Below are positions 42,021 through 50,114 of a stretch of 64,000 bases of DNA, one piece after another. Under the pieces are notes generated by a model, which worked only from the letters and a program-made list of their open reading frames with translations, did not search any database and had not been told where the DNA came from. A program made the position numbers and the translations under genes. Source of the stretch: Vibrio maritimus (GTDB taxonomy: Bacteria > Pseudomonadota > Gammaproteobacteria > Enterobacterales > Vibrionaceae); contig NZ_CP090439.1 of assembly GCF_021441885.1 (NCBI RefSeq), positions 682,001 to 746,000 of the forward strand, given 5' to 3'. Within the stretch, counting starts at the first letter, position 1. Each line of letters opens with the position of its first letter.

Positions 42021-42910
42021 GCGTAATTCTCCATCTTCTCAGCTTGCTGTTTTTCCACTTGTTCGCTGCAATAGTCCGTATCGGAGCAGACAAACATGTG
42101 ATTGCCTTCGTCGTCCATCACGACTTCATCAAGGAAGGTGTCCGTCGCGCCACAGATAGCACACGGTTCATCCCACTTTTGAATCTCAAACGGATGATCT
42201 TCAAAATCTAGGCTTTGCACCTTAGTGTATGGAGGAACGGCGTAAATACGCTTTTCGCGACCAGCACCAAATAGCTGTAGTGCCGCCATGTTGTCCATTT
42301 TCGGGTTATCGAACTTTGGAATTGGCGATGGGTCCATGATGTAACGGTCGTTAACGCGAACGGGATACGCGTACGCGGTTGCAATGTGACCAAAACGAGC
42401 AATGTCTTCATACAGCTTAACGTGCATAATTCCGTACTCTTCAAGGGCATGCATTTTTCGAGTCTCTGTCTCACGAGGCTCAATAAAACGCAGCGGCTCT
42501 GGGATTGGCACTTGGTAAACCAGAATTTGATCTTTCGAAAGACCAATTTCTGGAATGCGGTGACGGGTCTGAATAATCGATGCATCGACAGTTTTCTCGG
42601 TAGTTTTCGCACTAGCCACCGACTTGAAGAACTCTCGAATAGAGACAGCATTGGTCGTGTCATCCGCACCTTGGTCAATCACCTTTAGTGTGTCGGCTTC
42701 ACCAATGATCGCTGCAGTAATTTGCACTCCACCTGTACCCCAACCATAAGGCATTGGCATCTCACGACCACCAAACGGGACTTGATAGCCTGGAATCGAA
42801 ACTGCTTTGAGTAGCGCACGGCGAATCATGCGTTTGGTTTGCTCATCAAGGTAACCATAGTTGTAGCCGGTCACGCCTTGTGCATGGGTGTTGATTTGTG
42901 TTTGGCTCAT
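42017..42910 (-). CDS. phnJ: Alpha-D-ribose 1-methylphosphonate 5-phosphate C-P lyase
   Basis: Radical-SAM enzyme, 297 aa, that breaks the carbon-phosphorus bond. The Fe-S/thiyl-radical cysteines sit in the exact C-x2-C-x21-C-x5-C spacing: Cys250, Cys253, Cys275 and Cys281 (CAIC and CSDTDYC). GYNYGYLDEQTKRMIRRALLKA starts the protein as in known PhnJ. It forms the core complex with PhnG, PhnH and PhnI. It overlaps phnI and phnK by ATGA at both ends. All key residues are present, so the lyase should be functional. Confidence 0.97.
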   Translation of the reverse strand: MSQTQINTHAQGVTGYNYGYLDEQTKRMIRRALLKAVSIPGYQVPFGGREMPMPYGWGTGGVQITAAIIGEADTLKVIDQGADDTTNAVSIREFFKSVASAKTTEKTVDASIIQTRHRIPEIGLSKDQILVYQVPIPEPLRFIEPRETETRKMHALEEYGIMHVKLYEDIARFGHIATAYAYPVRVNDRYIMDPSPIPKFDNPKMDNMAALQLFGAGREKRIYAVPPYTKVQSLDFEDHPFEIQKWDEPCAICGATDTFLDEVVMDDEGNHMFVCSDTDYCSEQVEKQQAEKMENYA

Positions 42911-44010
42911 GACTGGCTCTCCTGCTGCGCGCCTTGAGTTTGAGTAAGTTCTTCATGCTCTTTGTGCATCTTGCGAAGCAGCTCAAGCTCTGCTTGGAAA
43001 TCGACGTAGTGAGGCAGTTTCAAGTGGGAAACAAAGCCGGCTGCTTCTACGTTGTCAGAGTGAGACAGTACAAACTCTTCATCTTGAGCCGGACCATCCA
43101 CTGCTTCATCGTATTCAGCGGCTTGCAGCGAGCGGTCGACCAATGCCATCGACATTGCCTTGCGCTCAGTAGAGCCAAATGTAAGACCATAGCCACGTGT
43201 CAGCTTGGCTTTCTCAGTCTTGCTGCCCACAAATCCATTCACCATCTGACATTCCGTTAGCTCAATCTCGCCAATATCGATAGCAAACCCTAACTCCTCT
43301 GGCACCAGGGATAGGTCGCAAAAACCGATGCGAATCTCCCCCGCAAACGGGTGATTGCGTCCGTAGCCACGCTGGGTTGAATAACCTAACGCTAGTAAGA
43401 AGCCTTCATCACCACGCACAAGATTCTGTAGGCGCGCACTGCGATCACATGGGTAGTTCACCGGATTCATCGTGATGTCTTCAGGAACCTGTTGGTTGTC
43501 TTGCTCAGCCGTCATCAGATCCAGTTTTTCCAGAATTCCCATCACCTGAGGGCACGCTTCCATTGCCGTCGATTCCGACGTATCAACCTGTGGAGTTTCC
43601 CCCGCCGCAAGCAAGCTAAAGTCGAGTAAACGGTGGGTATAATCGTAAGTAGGACCAAGAACCTGACCGCCCGGAAGATCTTTGTAGGTTGCTGAAATAC
43701 GGCGCTCAATACGCATTTCGCTGGTATTCACTGCCTCAGATACCGACAAGCGAGGCAGGGTCGTACGATAGGCTCTTAGTAAGAAAATCGCTTCTACTAG
43801 ATCTCCGTTCGCTTGCTTCACTGCAAGTGCGGCTAACTCACGGTCATAGATGCCACCTTCGGTCATTACGCGGTCAACACTGCCAGATAGCTGTTCGCTA
43901 ATTTGTGCAACGGTAAGCTCAGCAAGTTCTGGATTACCGCGTCGTTTCTGAGCTTGGAGTTGATGAGCGTTGTTAATGGCTTTCTCGCCACCTTTTACTG
44001 CAACGTACAT
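42907..44010 (-). CDS. phnI: C-P lyase core subunit PhnI
   Basis: Core subunit, 367 aa, with purine nucleosidase activity, coupling ribose to the phosphonate from ATP. The N-terminus MYVAVKGGEKAINNAHQL and the LPGGQVLGPTYDYTHRLLDFSL segment identify it. The start at 44010 is chosen because it forms the TAATG junction with phnH; the longer frame to 44046 lies inside phnH. It is followed by phnJ with a 4-bp overlap. Confidence 0.96.
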   Translation of the reverse strand: MYVAVKGGEKAINNAHQLQAQKRRGNPELAELTVAQISEQLSGSVDRVMTEGGIYDRELAALAVKQANGDLVEAIFLLRAYRTTLPRLSVSEAVNTSEMRIERRISATYKDLPGGQVLGPTYDYTHRLLDFSLLAAGETPQVDTSESTAMEACPQVMGILEKLDLMTAEQDNQQVPEDITMNPVNYPCDRSARLQNLVRGDEGFLLALGYSTQRGYGRNHPFAGEIRIGFCDLSLVPEELGFAIDIGEIELTECQMVNGFVGSKTEKAKLTRGYGLTFGSTERKAMSMALVDRSLQAAEYDEAVDGPAQDEEFVLSHSDNVEAAGFVSHLKLPHYVDFQAELELLRKMHKEHEELTQTQGAQQESQS

Positions 44011-44642
44011 TAGTTCACCTCGATATGAGTGGTGCGTGGGAGACAAGCGATGGCATCATCACTAACCAATACCAAGTCAATGCCAAGCGGGAAGGCGAAA
44101 CGTTGTTGGCGCTCAAGCAAGAAACTTTGAAAACCCACAGGTACATCGCCGATGTTAAGTGTCGTGGTTGATTCAATACCTGGACCAGCAAGCGTCAGTG
44201 ATACGCCGTCTTGCGCTAGGTTTTGGTTTGCGCTGCTGCTAAGCGTGCCTAGCTCGACAATCACAGTGGTCGATTGATCTGGATACTCTTCACAGCCAAT
44301 ATTGAAAGCAGTGTTGGTCCAATCAAAAGTGGCAAGATCGCGCTCAGCAATCACGGCAAATGAGGCGTCGTGTTGCTCTTCTGTCATGGGACTGCCGCAG
44401 TGAAAGCGGATGTTCTCACGAATCGCGGCATCATCATGATGCGATGGTGATAGCCAGATTGGCGTCGCGTTATCAGCAAGGGTCAGTAGTGTTTGTGTTG
44501 ATGCTTTGTGCATAGCGCCAAAGCCTTCGCTTTTAGTGAGCGTAACAATCTCGCTCGGCTCCGACATTGCTTTTAGCAGCAATCGGAAGCAGTGCTGGCT
44601 GTCATGAACTGCGTCTTGGAATGCAGTGGTGATGGTTGTCAT
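44010..44642 (-). CDS. phnH: C-P lyase core subunit PhnH
   Basis: Core subunit, 210 aa, of the PhnGHIJ complex, with the usual features FQDAVHDSQHCFRLLLKAMSEP at the N-terminus and FPLGIDLVLVSDDAIACLPRTTHIEV at the end. The start at 44642 has ATAGG 9 bp upstream. About 185 bp separate it from phnG, unusually far for this operon; the gap holds a repeat element (see 44690-44764). Polar effects of that gap are possible. Confidence 0.94.
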   Translation of the reverse strand: MTTITTAFQDAVHDSQHCFRLLLKAMSEPSEIVTLTKSEGFGAMHKASTQTLLTLADNATPIWLSPSHHDDAAIRENIRFHCGSPMTEEQHDASFAVIAERDLATFDWTNTAFNIGCEEYPDQSTTVIVELGTLSSSANQNLAQDGVSLTLAGPGIESTTTLNIGDVPVGFQSFLLERQQRFAFPLGIDLVLVSDDAIACLPRTTHIEVN

Positions 44643-44689
44643 GTTGTTCTGCCTATTTGTGTTGGCTGCACGCCAACTCTTCATTCTTG

Positions 44690-44764
44690 TTTGTCAGCTG
44701 CGAATTGGGGAATCTACCTTGGGAGTGCGCTTTGGGTAGATTCCTGCCTGCGCAGGAATGACGG
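44690..44764. repeat. Extragenic palindromic repeat inside the phn operon
   Basis: The gap between phnG and phnH contains GTAGATTCCTGCCTGCGCAGG, a palindrome-bearing unit with its ATGACGG tail, and a second GAATCTACC in opposite orientation at about 44709. Together they can fold as a hairpin. The CAGGAATGACGG end recalls the element at 31498-31616. Such units are common between Vibrio genes. Here one has landed within an operon. Confidence 0.5.
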
Positions 44765-44809
44765 ATTGTTGGGCTAAGTTGTTAGCCTGAAGTTGATCTC
44801 AAAGAGGAC

Positions 44810-44845
44810 CTAGTCTTCTCCACGAACCTAATCTTCTCCGCGGAC
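44810..44845 (-). repeat. 18-bp tandem duplication at the 3' end of phnG
   Basis: Two 18-bp units, CTAGTCTTCTCCACGAAC (44810-44827) and CTAATCTTCTCCGCGGAC (44828-44845), match at 15 of 18 positions. Read on the minus strand each encodes Val-Arg-Gly-Glu-Asp-stop. The first unit reached ends phnG; the second is a relic copy of the same ending. Confidence 0.7.
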
Positions 44846-45274
44846 CATGGTGAAAAAATCCACCTTACTGGTTGCGACTTCTTTGGCGCGCTGTTGTTGC
44901 TGCTTTTGTTTGATTGCTGCTAGCGGCTCTATCACGGCATTCATCAGCAACTCATTATGAGTTGAGGTTTGCAAAAGACCGTCGATCACCGCCGCGAGCT
45001 CTGCTTGCGCTTTGTTTCGTCCGCGCAGATAGCTGTAACCCATTTCTCCGCTTGCGAGCTTAACGACAGCACGGGTAATCGTGGCGTCACCCATGTTGAA
45101 CTCTCGCCCTGTGCCACCCATGCGAGCACGTACTTGAGCAAGCCCGATTTCTGGTTGACGAACCATTTGGTAGTCCGCTTCTAGGTTGGTCGCGCTCCAT
45201 AGGCGCTCTAGCTCGTTGTGCTGGCTTTGTGCCAACACTGACATCCAGCTTTGTCTTTCAGTCACAGCCGTCAT
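44828..45274 (-). CDS. phnG: C-P lyase core subunit PhnG
   Basis: Core subunit, 148 aa, of the C-P lyase complex. Family segments are RQSWMSVLAQSQHNEL, RMGGTGREFNMGDATITRAVVKL and GYSYLRGRNKAQAELAAVIDGLLQ. The ATG follows the phnF stop directly (TAAATG). The last codons are duplicated downstream as an 18-bp tandem repeat that adds a redundant stop. It is the first catalytic gene of the operon. Confidence 0.95.
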   Translation of the reverse strand: MTAVTERQSWMSVLAQSQHNELERLWSATNLEADYQMVRQPEIGLAQVRARMGGTGREFNMGDATITRAVVKLASGEMGYSYLRGRNKAQAELAAVIDGLLQTSTHNELLMNAVIEPLAAIKQKQQQQRAKEVATSKVDFFTMVRGED

Positions 45275-45970
45275 TTAATGCTCCATTACTATTTCGGTTG
45301 CGTCGGAACGGCTATTGGAGCTAGAAAACTCAGCCACAATGTTGGTTCCTTTGATAACGTTTTTGGTTTTGACTTTAAGAATTGGCGTACTCTGCGTAAT
45401 TTGCAGCAGACGACATTCTTCGTTAGTAGGGACTTTGGCACCGACGCGAGTCTCCTTGCGTTCAAGCTCAATATCGAGGCCACGTTTGATAAATCCGTGC
45501 AGAGACCCATTGTGAAAATTCTTCAATACCCGCCACCAGCTGAGGTCCGGAAGGTAGTGGTCGATGATGGTGCGCGGGCACTCTTCGGTGCGTCGAAGGG
45601 TACGGATGTGGATGATTTTGACGCCTTCCTCAATACCTAAGTACTCGGCAATCTTCATCGGTGCGGCAACGACACGACTCTGAATCACTTCACAGCGCGG
45701 TCTGGCACCTTGCTCTATCAGGTTCTTGGTAAAGTGAGCGCCAGAGTGAATGCGATAATCACTTGGCTGTCTCACCACCATGTTGCCCTTGCCTTGATGC
45801 CTTTGAACCATCCCGGTATTCACTAGCTCATCGATAGCACGGCGCAGCGTATGACGGTTGACCTCAAAACGCTGCGCGAGTTGACCTTCCGACGGTAGAT
45901 ACTCTCCCGGCGTATATTGCTCTCGAACTTCTTGGTCTAAGACCGATGCGATATCTAGGTAAACTGGCAT
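45275..45970 (-). CDS. phnF: GntR-family (HutC type) phosphonate regulator PhnF
   Basis: Regulator, 231 aa. A winged helix (about 10-70: YTPGEYLPSEGQLAQRFEVNRHTLRRAIDELVNTGMVQRHQGKG) is followed by a UTRA ligand-binding domain of HutC type. The start at 45970 is preceded by GGAG at 5 bp. It leads the operon and is probably autoregulated: two GTCTAGAC palindromes lie at 45993 and 46148. No phnCDE transporter or phnO adjoins the operon here, so uptake is encoded elsewhere. Confidence 0.93.
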   Translation of the reverse strand: MPVYLDIASVLDQEVREQYTPGEYLPSEGQLAQRFEVNRHTLRRAIDELVNTGMVQRHQGKGNMVVRQPSDYRIHSGAHFTKNLIEQGARPRCEVIQSRVVAAPMKIAEYLGIEEGVKIIHIRTLRRTEECPRTIIDHYLPDLSWWRVLKNFHNGSLHGFIKRGLDIELERKETRVGAKVPTNEECRLLQITQSTPILKVKTKNVIKGTNIVAEFSSSNSRSDATEIVMEH

Positions 45971-45992
45971 ATCCACTCCTTCCATTTGTGAG

Positions 45993-46004
45993 TTGTCTAG
46001 ACAA
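45993..46004. promoter_or_regulatory. PhnF/HutC-type operator, proximal
   Basis: TTGTCTAGACAA is a perfect 12-bp palindrome with the GT-N4-AC core of HutC-type GntR operators. It lies 22 bp upstream of the phnF start. PhnF operators known from mycobacteria have a comparable TGGTATAGACCA form. Confidence 0.75.
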
Positions 46005-46147
46005 GTTTGAGTAAATAGAAAATGAATCTAGCTCGCTACACTCGTCGTCTTGGTGCCTTGTTGATGTAGAGACACTTTGACGAGCTTGTATGAAGGTTTC
46101 GTGTCCGTTCCTTTGCAGATTTGCAACATAGTAGTTTCGACCACCAC

Positions 46148-46159
46148 TTATCTAGACAA
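46148..46159. promoter_or_regulatory. PhnF/HutC-type operator, distal
   Basis: TTATCTAGACAA repeats the proximal palindrome with one changed base, 155 bp upstream. It could support looping or serve a promoter further upstream. It also lies about 185 bp before the divergent DUF368 gene. The rest of the 372-bp spacer holds no other recognised element. Confidence 0.65.
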
Positions 46160-46342
46160 GATGCAGGCGTTGATTTTATTGGGCTTTCGGGATGTTATAG
46201 GAAGGCGAGCATGGACTTATATAGATTGGGAATTCATATTAATTTGACGCACTTATCGGCACTTACCATGGCAATTTCTCTAGTGCACTAAATTACGCAT
46301 GCATATATACTCTGCTCCAACTTTTTAAACCAAGAAGAAACC

Positions 46343-47266
46343 ATGAAGAACTATCTGACTACATTCTTAAAAGGAATGGCGATGGGTGCAGCCGACGTTG
46401 TACCTGGCGTATCGGGAGGTACGATCGCCTTTATTACTGGTATTTACGATACCTTGCTAGAAAGTATCCGACGCGTTAATCCTAGCCTGTTCGGTATTTG
46501 GAAACGTGAAGGCTTCAAAGCTGCGTTTGACCATATCAATGGCTTTTTCCTTATCGCACTGTTTGGCGGCATCCTGACGTCGATTCTCTCGCTTGCGAAG
46601 TTCATCTCTTGGGCGCTAGAAACCCATCCAGTACCGGTATGGTCGTTCTTCTTTGGTCTGATCATGGTGTCTGTTTATCACATGATTAAACAGGTTGAGC
46701 AAAAGACACTGTCTCGCTTTATCGTGCTGCTGATCGGTGCGGTATTTGCTTACAGCATCACGGTACTCAAGCCACTTCAGATGGACCCAACCAGCCTAAA
46801 CATCTTCTTTGCTGGCTGTATCGCTATCTGTGCAATGATTCTTCCTGGTATTTCAGGTAGCTTCATTCTGCTTCTTCTAGGTATGTACACACCTGTGTTA
46901 GGCGCTGTAAAAGGTCTACAAATTGATGTCATGGCTCTGTTTGCGACAGGCTGCTTGGTTGGCTTGCTGTCGTTCTCACACGTGCTTTCATGGCTGCTAA
47001 AGCGCTTCCGCGATTTTGCATTGGTGTTCTTGACAGGTCTGATGCTAGGTACGCTTCCAAAGCTATGGCCCTGGAAAGAGACCATCTCATGGCGCACTAA
47101 CTCAAAAGGTGAACAGGTTCCTCTTATCCAAGAAAACCTATCACCATTCAACTTTGAGTCTGTGACAGGTCAGCCTTCACAACTCGCTATTGCCGTTGTT
47201 TTGATGCTGGCGGCAATTGGTCTAGTACTAGCGCTGGAAAAAGTTGCGGAGAAAGGTGAGAAATAA
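46343..47266 (+). CDS. DUF368 polyprenyl-phosphate transporter
   Basis: Inner-membrane protein, 307 aa, with about eight transmembrane helices and the family signature GMAMGAADVVPGVSGGTIAFITGIY at the N-terminus, echoed by MILPGISGSFILLLLGMY in the middle (an internal repeat of the two-fold fold). DUF368 proteins, including the V. cholerae chromosome II homologue, were reported to recycle undecaprenyl phosphate across the membrane and to matter at alkaline pH. It is transcribed alone, divergent from phn, and closed by the hairpin at 47283-47310. Confidence 0.92.
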   Translation: MKNYLTTFLKGMAMGAADVVPGVSGGTIAFITGIYDTLLESIRRVNPSLFGIWKREGFKAAFDHINGFFLIALFGGILTSILSLAKFISWALETHPVPVWSFFFGLIMVSVYHMIKQVEQKTLSRFIVLLIGAVFAYSITVLKPLQMDPTSLNIFFAGCIAICAMILPGISGSFILLLLGMYTPVLGAVKGLQIDVMALFATGCLVGLLSFSHVLSWLLKRFRDFALVFLTGLMLGTLPKLWPWKETISWRTNSKGEQVPLIQENLSPFNFESVTGQPSQLAIAVVLMLAAIGLVLALEKVAEKGEK

Positions 47267-47282
47267 TCTTACTGACTCGAAA

Positions 47283-47310
47283 GAAAAGGCTCACTAAGTG
47301 AGCCTTTTTT
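47283..47310. terminator. Bidirectional terminator between DUF368 and porin genes
   Basis: AAAAGGCTCACT pairs with AGTGAGCCTTTT around a short loop, with A and T runs at either side. It serves the DUF368 gene and the convergent porin gene. Confidence 0.88.
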
Positions 47311-47325
47311 AGTTTTAAGCGGCGC

Positions 47326-48438
47326 TTAGAATACGAAGTTAACCATGATGGTGTACATATTAGCGTCGGTGTCTGTTCCAGGTGAGCTGATAAATGGTCC
47401 AGATTGACCATTAACTGCGTTGAAACGCTGCCACTCTGCATTCAGCGATACGTTGTAGAGCAAGTCATAACGCAAACCTAACGTCCAGCTATCACCGGTT
47501 TTACCCTTATAACTGTTGTTCGCACTACCCTCGCTGTAGGTTTCTCCGTAAACCACATAAGGCGTGAATTTGCTGATGCGATATGCAGCACTCCCGTACC
47601 ATGACGAAGTAAGGTCGTTCTTTTGCCCCTCAGCAGATAATTTCAACGATCCAAAATCGTATTCAGCTCCCAAAGAGTAAAGCTTGATATTCTGGTCTTT
47701 TAGAGGCTGCTCTAGATAAGGGATCGTCGTGAAAAACCCGGGAGCGACTTCAACATCAAGATTACGAATCTTATTGGTTTGATCAAAATTCGAGTCGAGG
47801 AATGCAAAATTGACACGGAAGTTATCGCCCACCAATTGCGCATTCAGACCCCACATATTTTTAGTTTCAAACTCCAATGTTAGGTTAGGATTAAAATCCA
47901 CTTCATTGTTGTCTTTGAAACCTACAAATGGGGTGAGCGACAATTGCAGCTCGTCCGTCAGGCTATAGTTCCAGATAACGCTAGCGCCGTTGTAAGCGGT
48001 CACACCCAAAATACTGTTGTATACCTCTTCATTAGGTCTTGCTGCGGTATAAGCATGTCCAACATAGTAATACTCAGATGCGAGGAAGACAGGAAGGCGA
48101 AGTCGTCCTGCACGCACCTCAAAATCACCGATGGAGTACCCCAAATAAGCCCACTCCAGTTGCGGCTCACTCCAATGGTCTTGAGGTCGTTTAACGATCT
48201 GCACTGAGGCTTTGAATGCCTCATAAAAATAGTCTAGCTGTACCCCAAACGTGGTGTCACAATCAAAACAGTCTTCATCTCGAATATTGCGATTGACAAG
48301 CAGCGGGGTTTCATTGTCGCTGCGAGCCCAAGACGTCGAACCAAAACCACTGATAGAGAAATTGTCGGTAATATCAATTGCTGCCGTTACTGATGTTGAT
48401 GCCACTGCTAAGCTCATTGCAAGAAGTTGTTTTTTCAT
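47326..48438 (-). CDS. Outer-membrane porin-like protein, module 1
   Basis: Predicted outer-membrane beta-barrel, 370 aa. Signal peptide MKKQLLAMSLAVASTSVTA-A, strands with alternating aromatic and polar residues (FKASVQIVKRPQDHW, LEWAYLGY, FTPYVVYGETY) and a C-terminal YTIMVNFVF ending in Phe, the barrel-assembly signal. An unusual CFDC motif lies near residue 57 and is conserved in the paralogue at 49005-50114. The gene directly follows a mini-PBP gene, 2 bp apart. I recognise the barrel class but not the cargo. Confidence 0.83.
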   Translation of the reverse strand: MKKQLLAMSLAVASTSVTAAIDITDNFSISGFGSTSWARSDNETPLLVNRNIRDEDCFDCDTTFGVQLDYFYEAFKASVQIVKRPQDHWSEPQLEWAYLGYSIGDFEVRAGRLRLPVFLASEYYYVGHAYTAARPNEEVYNSILGVTAYNGASVIWNYSLTDELQLSLTPFVGFKDNNEVDFNPNLTLEFETKNMWGLNAQLVGDNFRVNFAFLDSNFDQTNKIRNLDVEVAPGFFTTIPYLEQPLKDQNIKLYSLGAEYDFGSLKLSAEGQKNDLTSSWYGSAAYRISKFTPYVVYGETYSEGSANNSYKGKTGDSWTLGLRYDLLYNVSLNAEWQRFNAVNGQSGPFISSPGTDTDANMYTIMVNFVF

Positions 48439-48440
48439 TG

Positions 48441-48926
48441 TTATTTCTCCTTACTCACTACGTACAGGACCTTGGCTTCACTCGGCACTTCATCAAGAGG
48501 TGCATAACCTATCCTGTTGGGTTTCTCGATTAACCAAGCAATGAGCGTATTCACGTTGGCATTCCCTATTTCTTTTGGTGGTCGTGCTTTCCCTGAGAAG
48601 GACAAGCTCGCCCAATACGCATTCATTTGGGCGACGTCTTTGCCGAGAAGAGATTGATAAAATTCTGAACGTTCTGTCGACGTTTCGGGCCAATCGGAGA
48701 GCTCGATTCGTTTACCTTGGAGCGACTTGGCTTTACCACGGTAAAGCATGCGCGCTTTACTTCGTGTCAACTCATCAAACTCTTGGTTGAGGGTAAATAC
48801 CGCATATTCCGTTGCCGCAAAGGCTCTACTGTCTGGAGGAATCACAACAAGACCTATCAATAGCACGGTCAGAATAGACAAGGTGCGGCAAGGTCGAGCA
48901 AGCCATCCGGCTTTGAATTTCAACAT
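48441..48926 (-). CDS. Mini phosphate-binding-like (PstS-type) exported protein, module 1
   Basis: Exported protein, 161 aa, with a signal anchor or signal peptide (about residues 14-38, ending DSRAFAA). The mature part resembles one lobe of PstS-type binding proteins: FDELTRSKARMLYRGKAKSL, GKRIELSDWP, ERSEFYQSLLGKD and RIGYAPL. Half the size of a full PBP, so a complete ligand cleft is not expected. The start at 48926 has AGAGG at 6 bp. It is followed by the porin gene of the same module. A very similar protein lies at 50114-50602. Confidence 0.82.
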   Translation of the reverse strand: MLKFKAGWLARPCRTLSILTVLLIGLVVIPPDSRAFAATEYAVFTLNQEFDELTRSKARMLYRGKAKSLQGKRIELSDWPETSTERSEFYQSLLGKDVAQMNAYWASLSFSGKARPPKEIGNANVNTLIAWLIEKPNRIGYAPLDEVPSEAKVLYVVSKEK

Positions 48927-49004
48927 CGTAACCTCTTCATTCAAAATCCTTTTTAATAAGAGATAATTTAGTACTGGGGATGTGAGTTTCTACTTTATTC
49001 CACG

Positions 49005-50114
49005 TTAGAAGACGAAATTAACCATTAATGTAAACACGTTGGCAGTGTTATCCTCTAAGACATCCGGAGAGATTGTTCTCTCTGGCGCAAATGCTCCCGA
49101 GCCATCGTTAAGCACTTTGACATATTGATACTCTGCGTTAATGGAAACGTTGTTCAAAACGTCATATCGAACGCCCAACGTAGTCGTCATGTTAGAGCGC
49201 TTATCTTGCTGATAGAGCTGACCATAAGCGACATAAGGTGTGAATGGCGCTAATCGATAACTCAGCATGCTGTACCAATCCATGCGTCGAGATTCGGTTT
49301 TTTGAAACTCAAACGTAGCTTTTAGCATGCCAAATTCATATTCCGTACCGATCGAATATAGTTTTACCCTATTCTCATCGGTTTCGTTTATTGGGAAAGA
49401 TATCTCATATGGAGGGAAAGGAATATCCGCAAAGCCTGTACCCCTTGATGTCACATCAAACTTTCCATCCATTACAGAAAAGTTCCAGCGGTAAAAATCA
49501 CCAAGTAACTGAGCGTTGATTCCGTAGAGTCTTTGCGTCTCAAACTCCAGCTCAAAAGTCGGACTAAACGTCACGCTGTTTTTATCATCAAAGCCAACAT
49601 AAGGCGTTACCGTAAGCTGGATGTCATCGCCAATATACGTGTTCCACGTTGCCGCAATTCCGTTGTACCCAGTGATACCCAGAAAAGCGCCATACACTTC
49701 GGTTGGAAGTCGTGCCAGTGTATAAGCCTGCCCGACATAAAAGTATTCTGACGCAAGGTAAAGCGGTAGCCTCTGACGCCCCGCTCTGATATCGAAATTA
49801 TCGAACTCATATCCAACATAAGCCCACTCCAACGAAGGGTTACTCCAATGGTCTTGAGGGCGCTTCACCCCTTGAACAGAGGCTTTGAATCCATTGTTGT
49901 AGTAATCAAGTTGCAAACCGAACGTGGTATCACAGTCAAAGCAATTTTCATCTTTGATAAACCGATTGATAAATAGTGGTGTGTCATTGTCTGAACGGGC
50001 CCAAGAAGTAGAACCAAAGCCACTAAAAGACAGCGTGTCGGTCAATTCGATAACAGCATGAACAGGAGAACTTAGTATGGTGGCAGCTAAGATAATTGGA
50101 AGCTTGTTCATCAT
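49005..50114 (-). CDS. Outer-membrane porin-like protein, module 2
   Basis: Paralogue of the module 1 porin, 369 aa, with signal peptide MMNKLPIILAATILSSPVHA, the same start of barrel (SGFGSTSWARSDNDTP), the CFDC motif near residue 57, KRPQDHWSNPSLEWAYVGY, and C-terminal FTLMVNFVF. Similarity is highest in the N-terminal third and lower in the loops, suggesting loop diversification after duplication. It overlaps the upstream mini-PBP stop by one base (TAATG). Confidence 0.83.
   Translation of the reverse strand: MMNKLPIILAATILSSPVHAVIELTDTLSFSGFGSTSWARSDNDTPLFINRFIKDENCFDCDTTFGLQLDYYNNGFKASVQGVKRPQDHWSNPSLEWAYVGYEFDNFDIRAGRQRLPLYLASEYFYVGQAYTLARLPTEVYGAFLGITGYNGIAATWNTYIGDDIQLTVTPYVGFDDKNSVTFSPTFELEFETQRLYGINAQLLGDFYRWNFSVMDGKFDVTSRGTGFADIPFPPYEISFPINETDENRVKLYSIGTEYEFGMLKATFEFQKTESRRMDWYSMLSYRLAPFTPYVAYGQLYQQDKRSNMTTTLGVRYDVLNNVSINAEYQYVKVLNDGSGAFAPERTISPDVLEDNTANVFTLMVNFVF

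Noticed and set aside
44592..44777. 61-aa open frame between phnH and phnG on the plus strand
   Set aside because: It runs through the extragenic repeat and the start of phnH in antisense and has no support as a gene.
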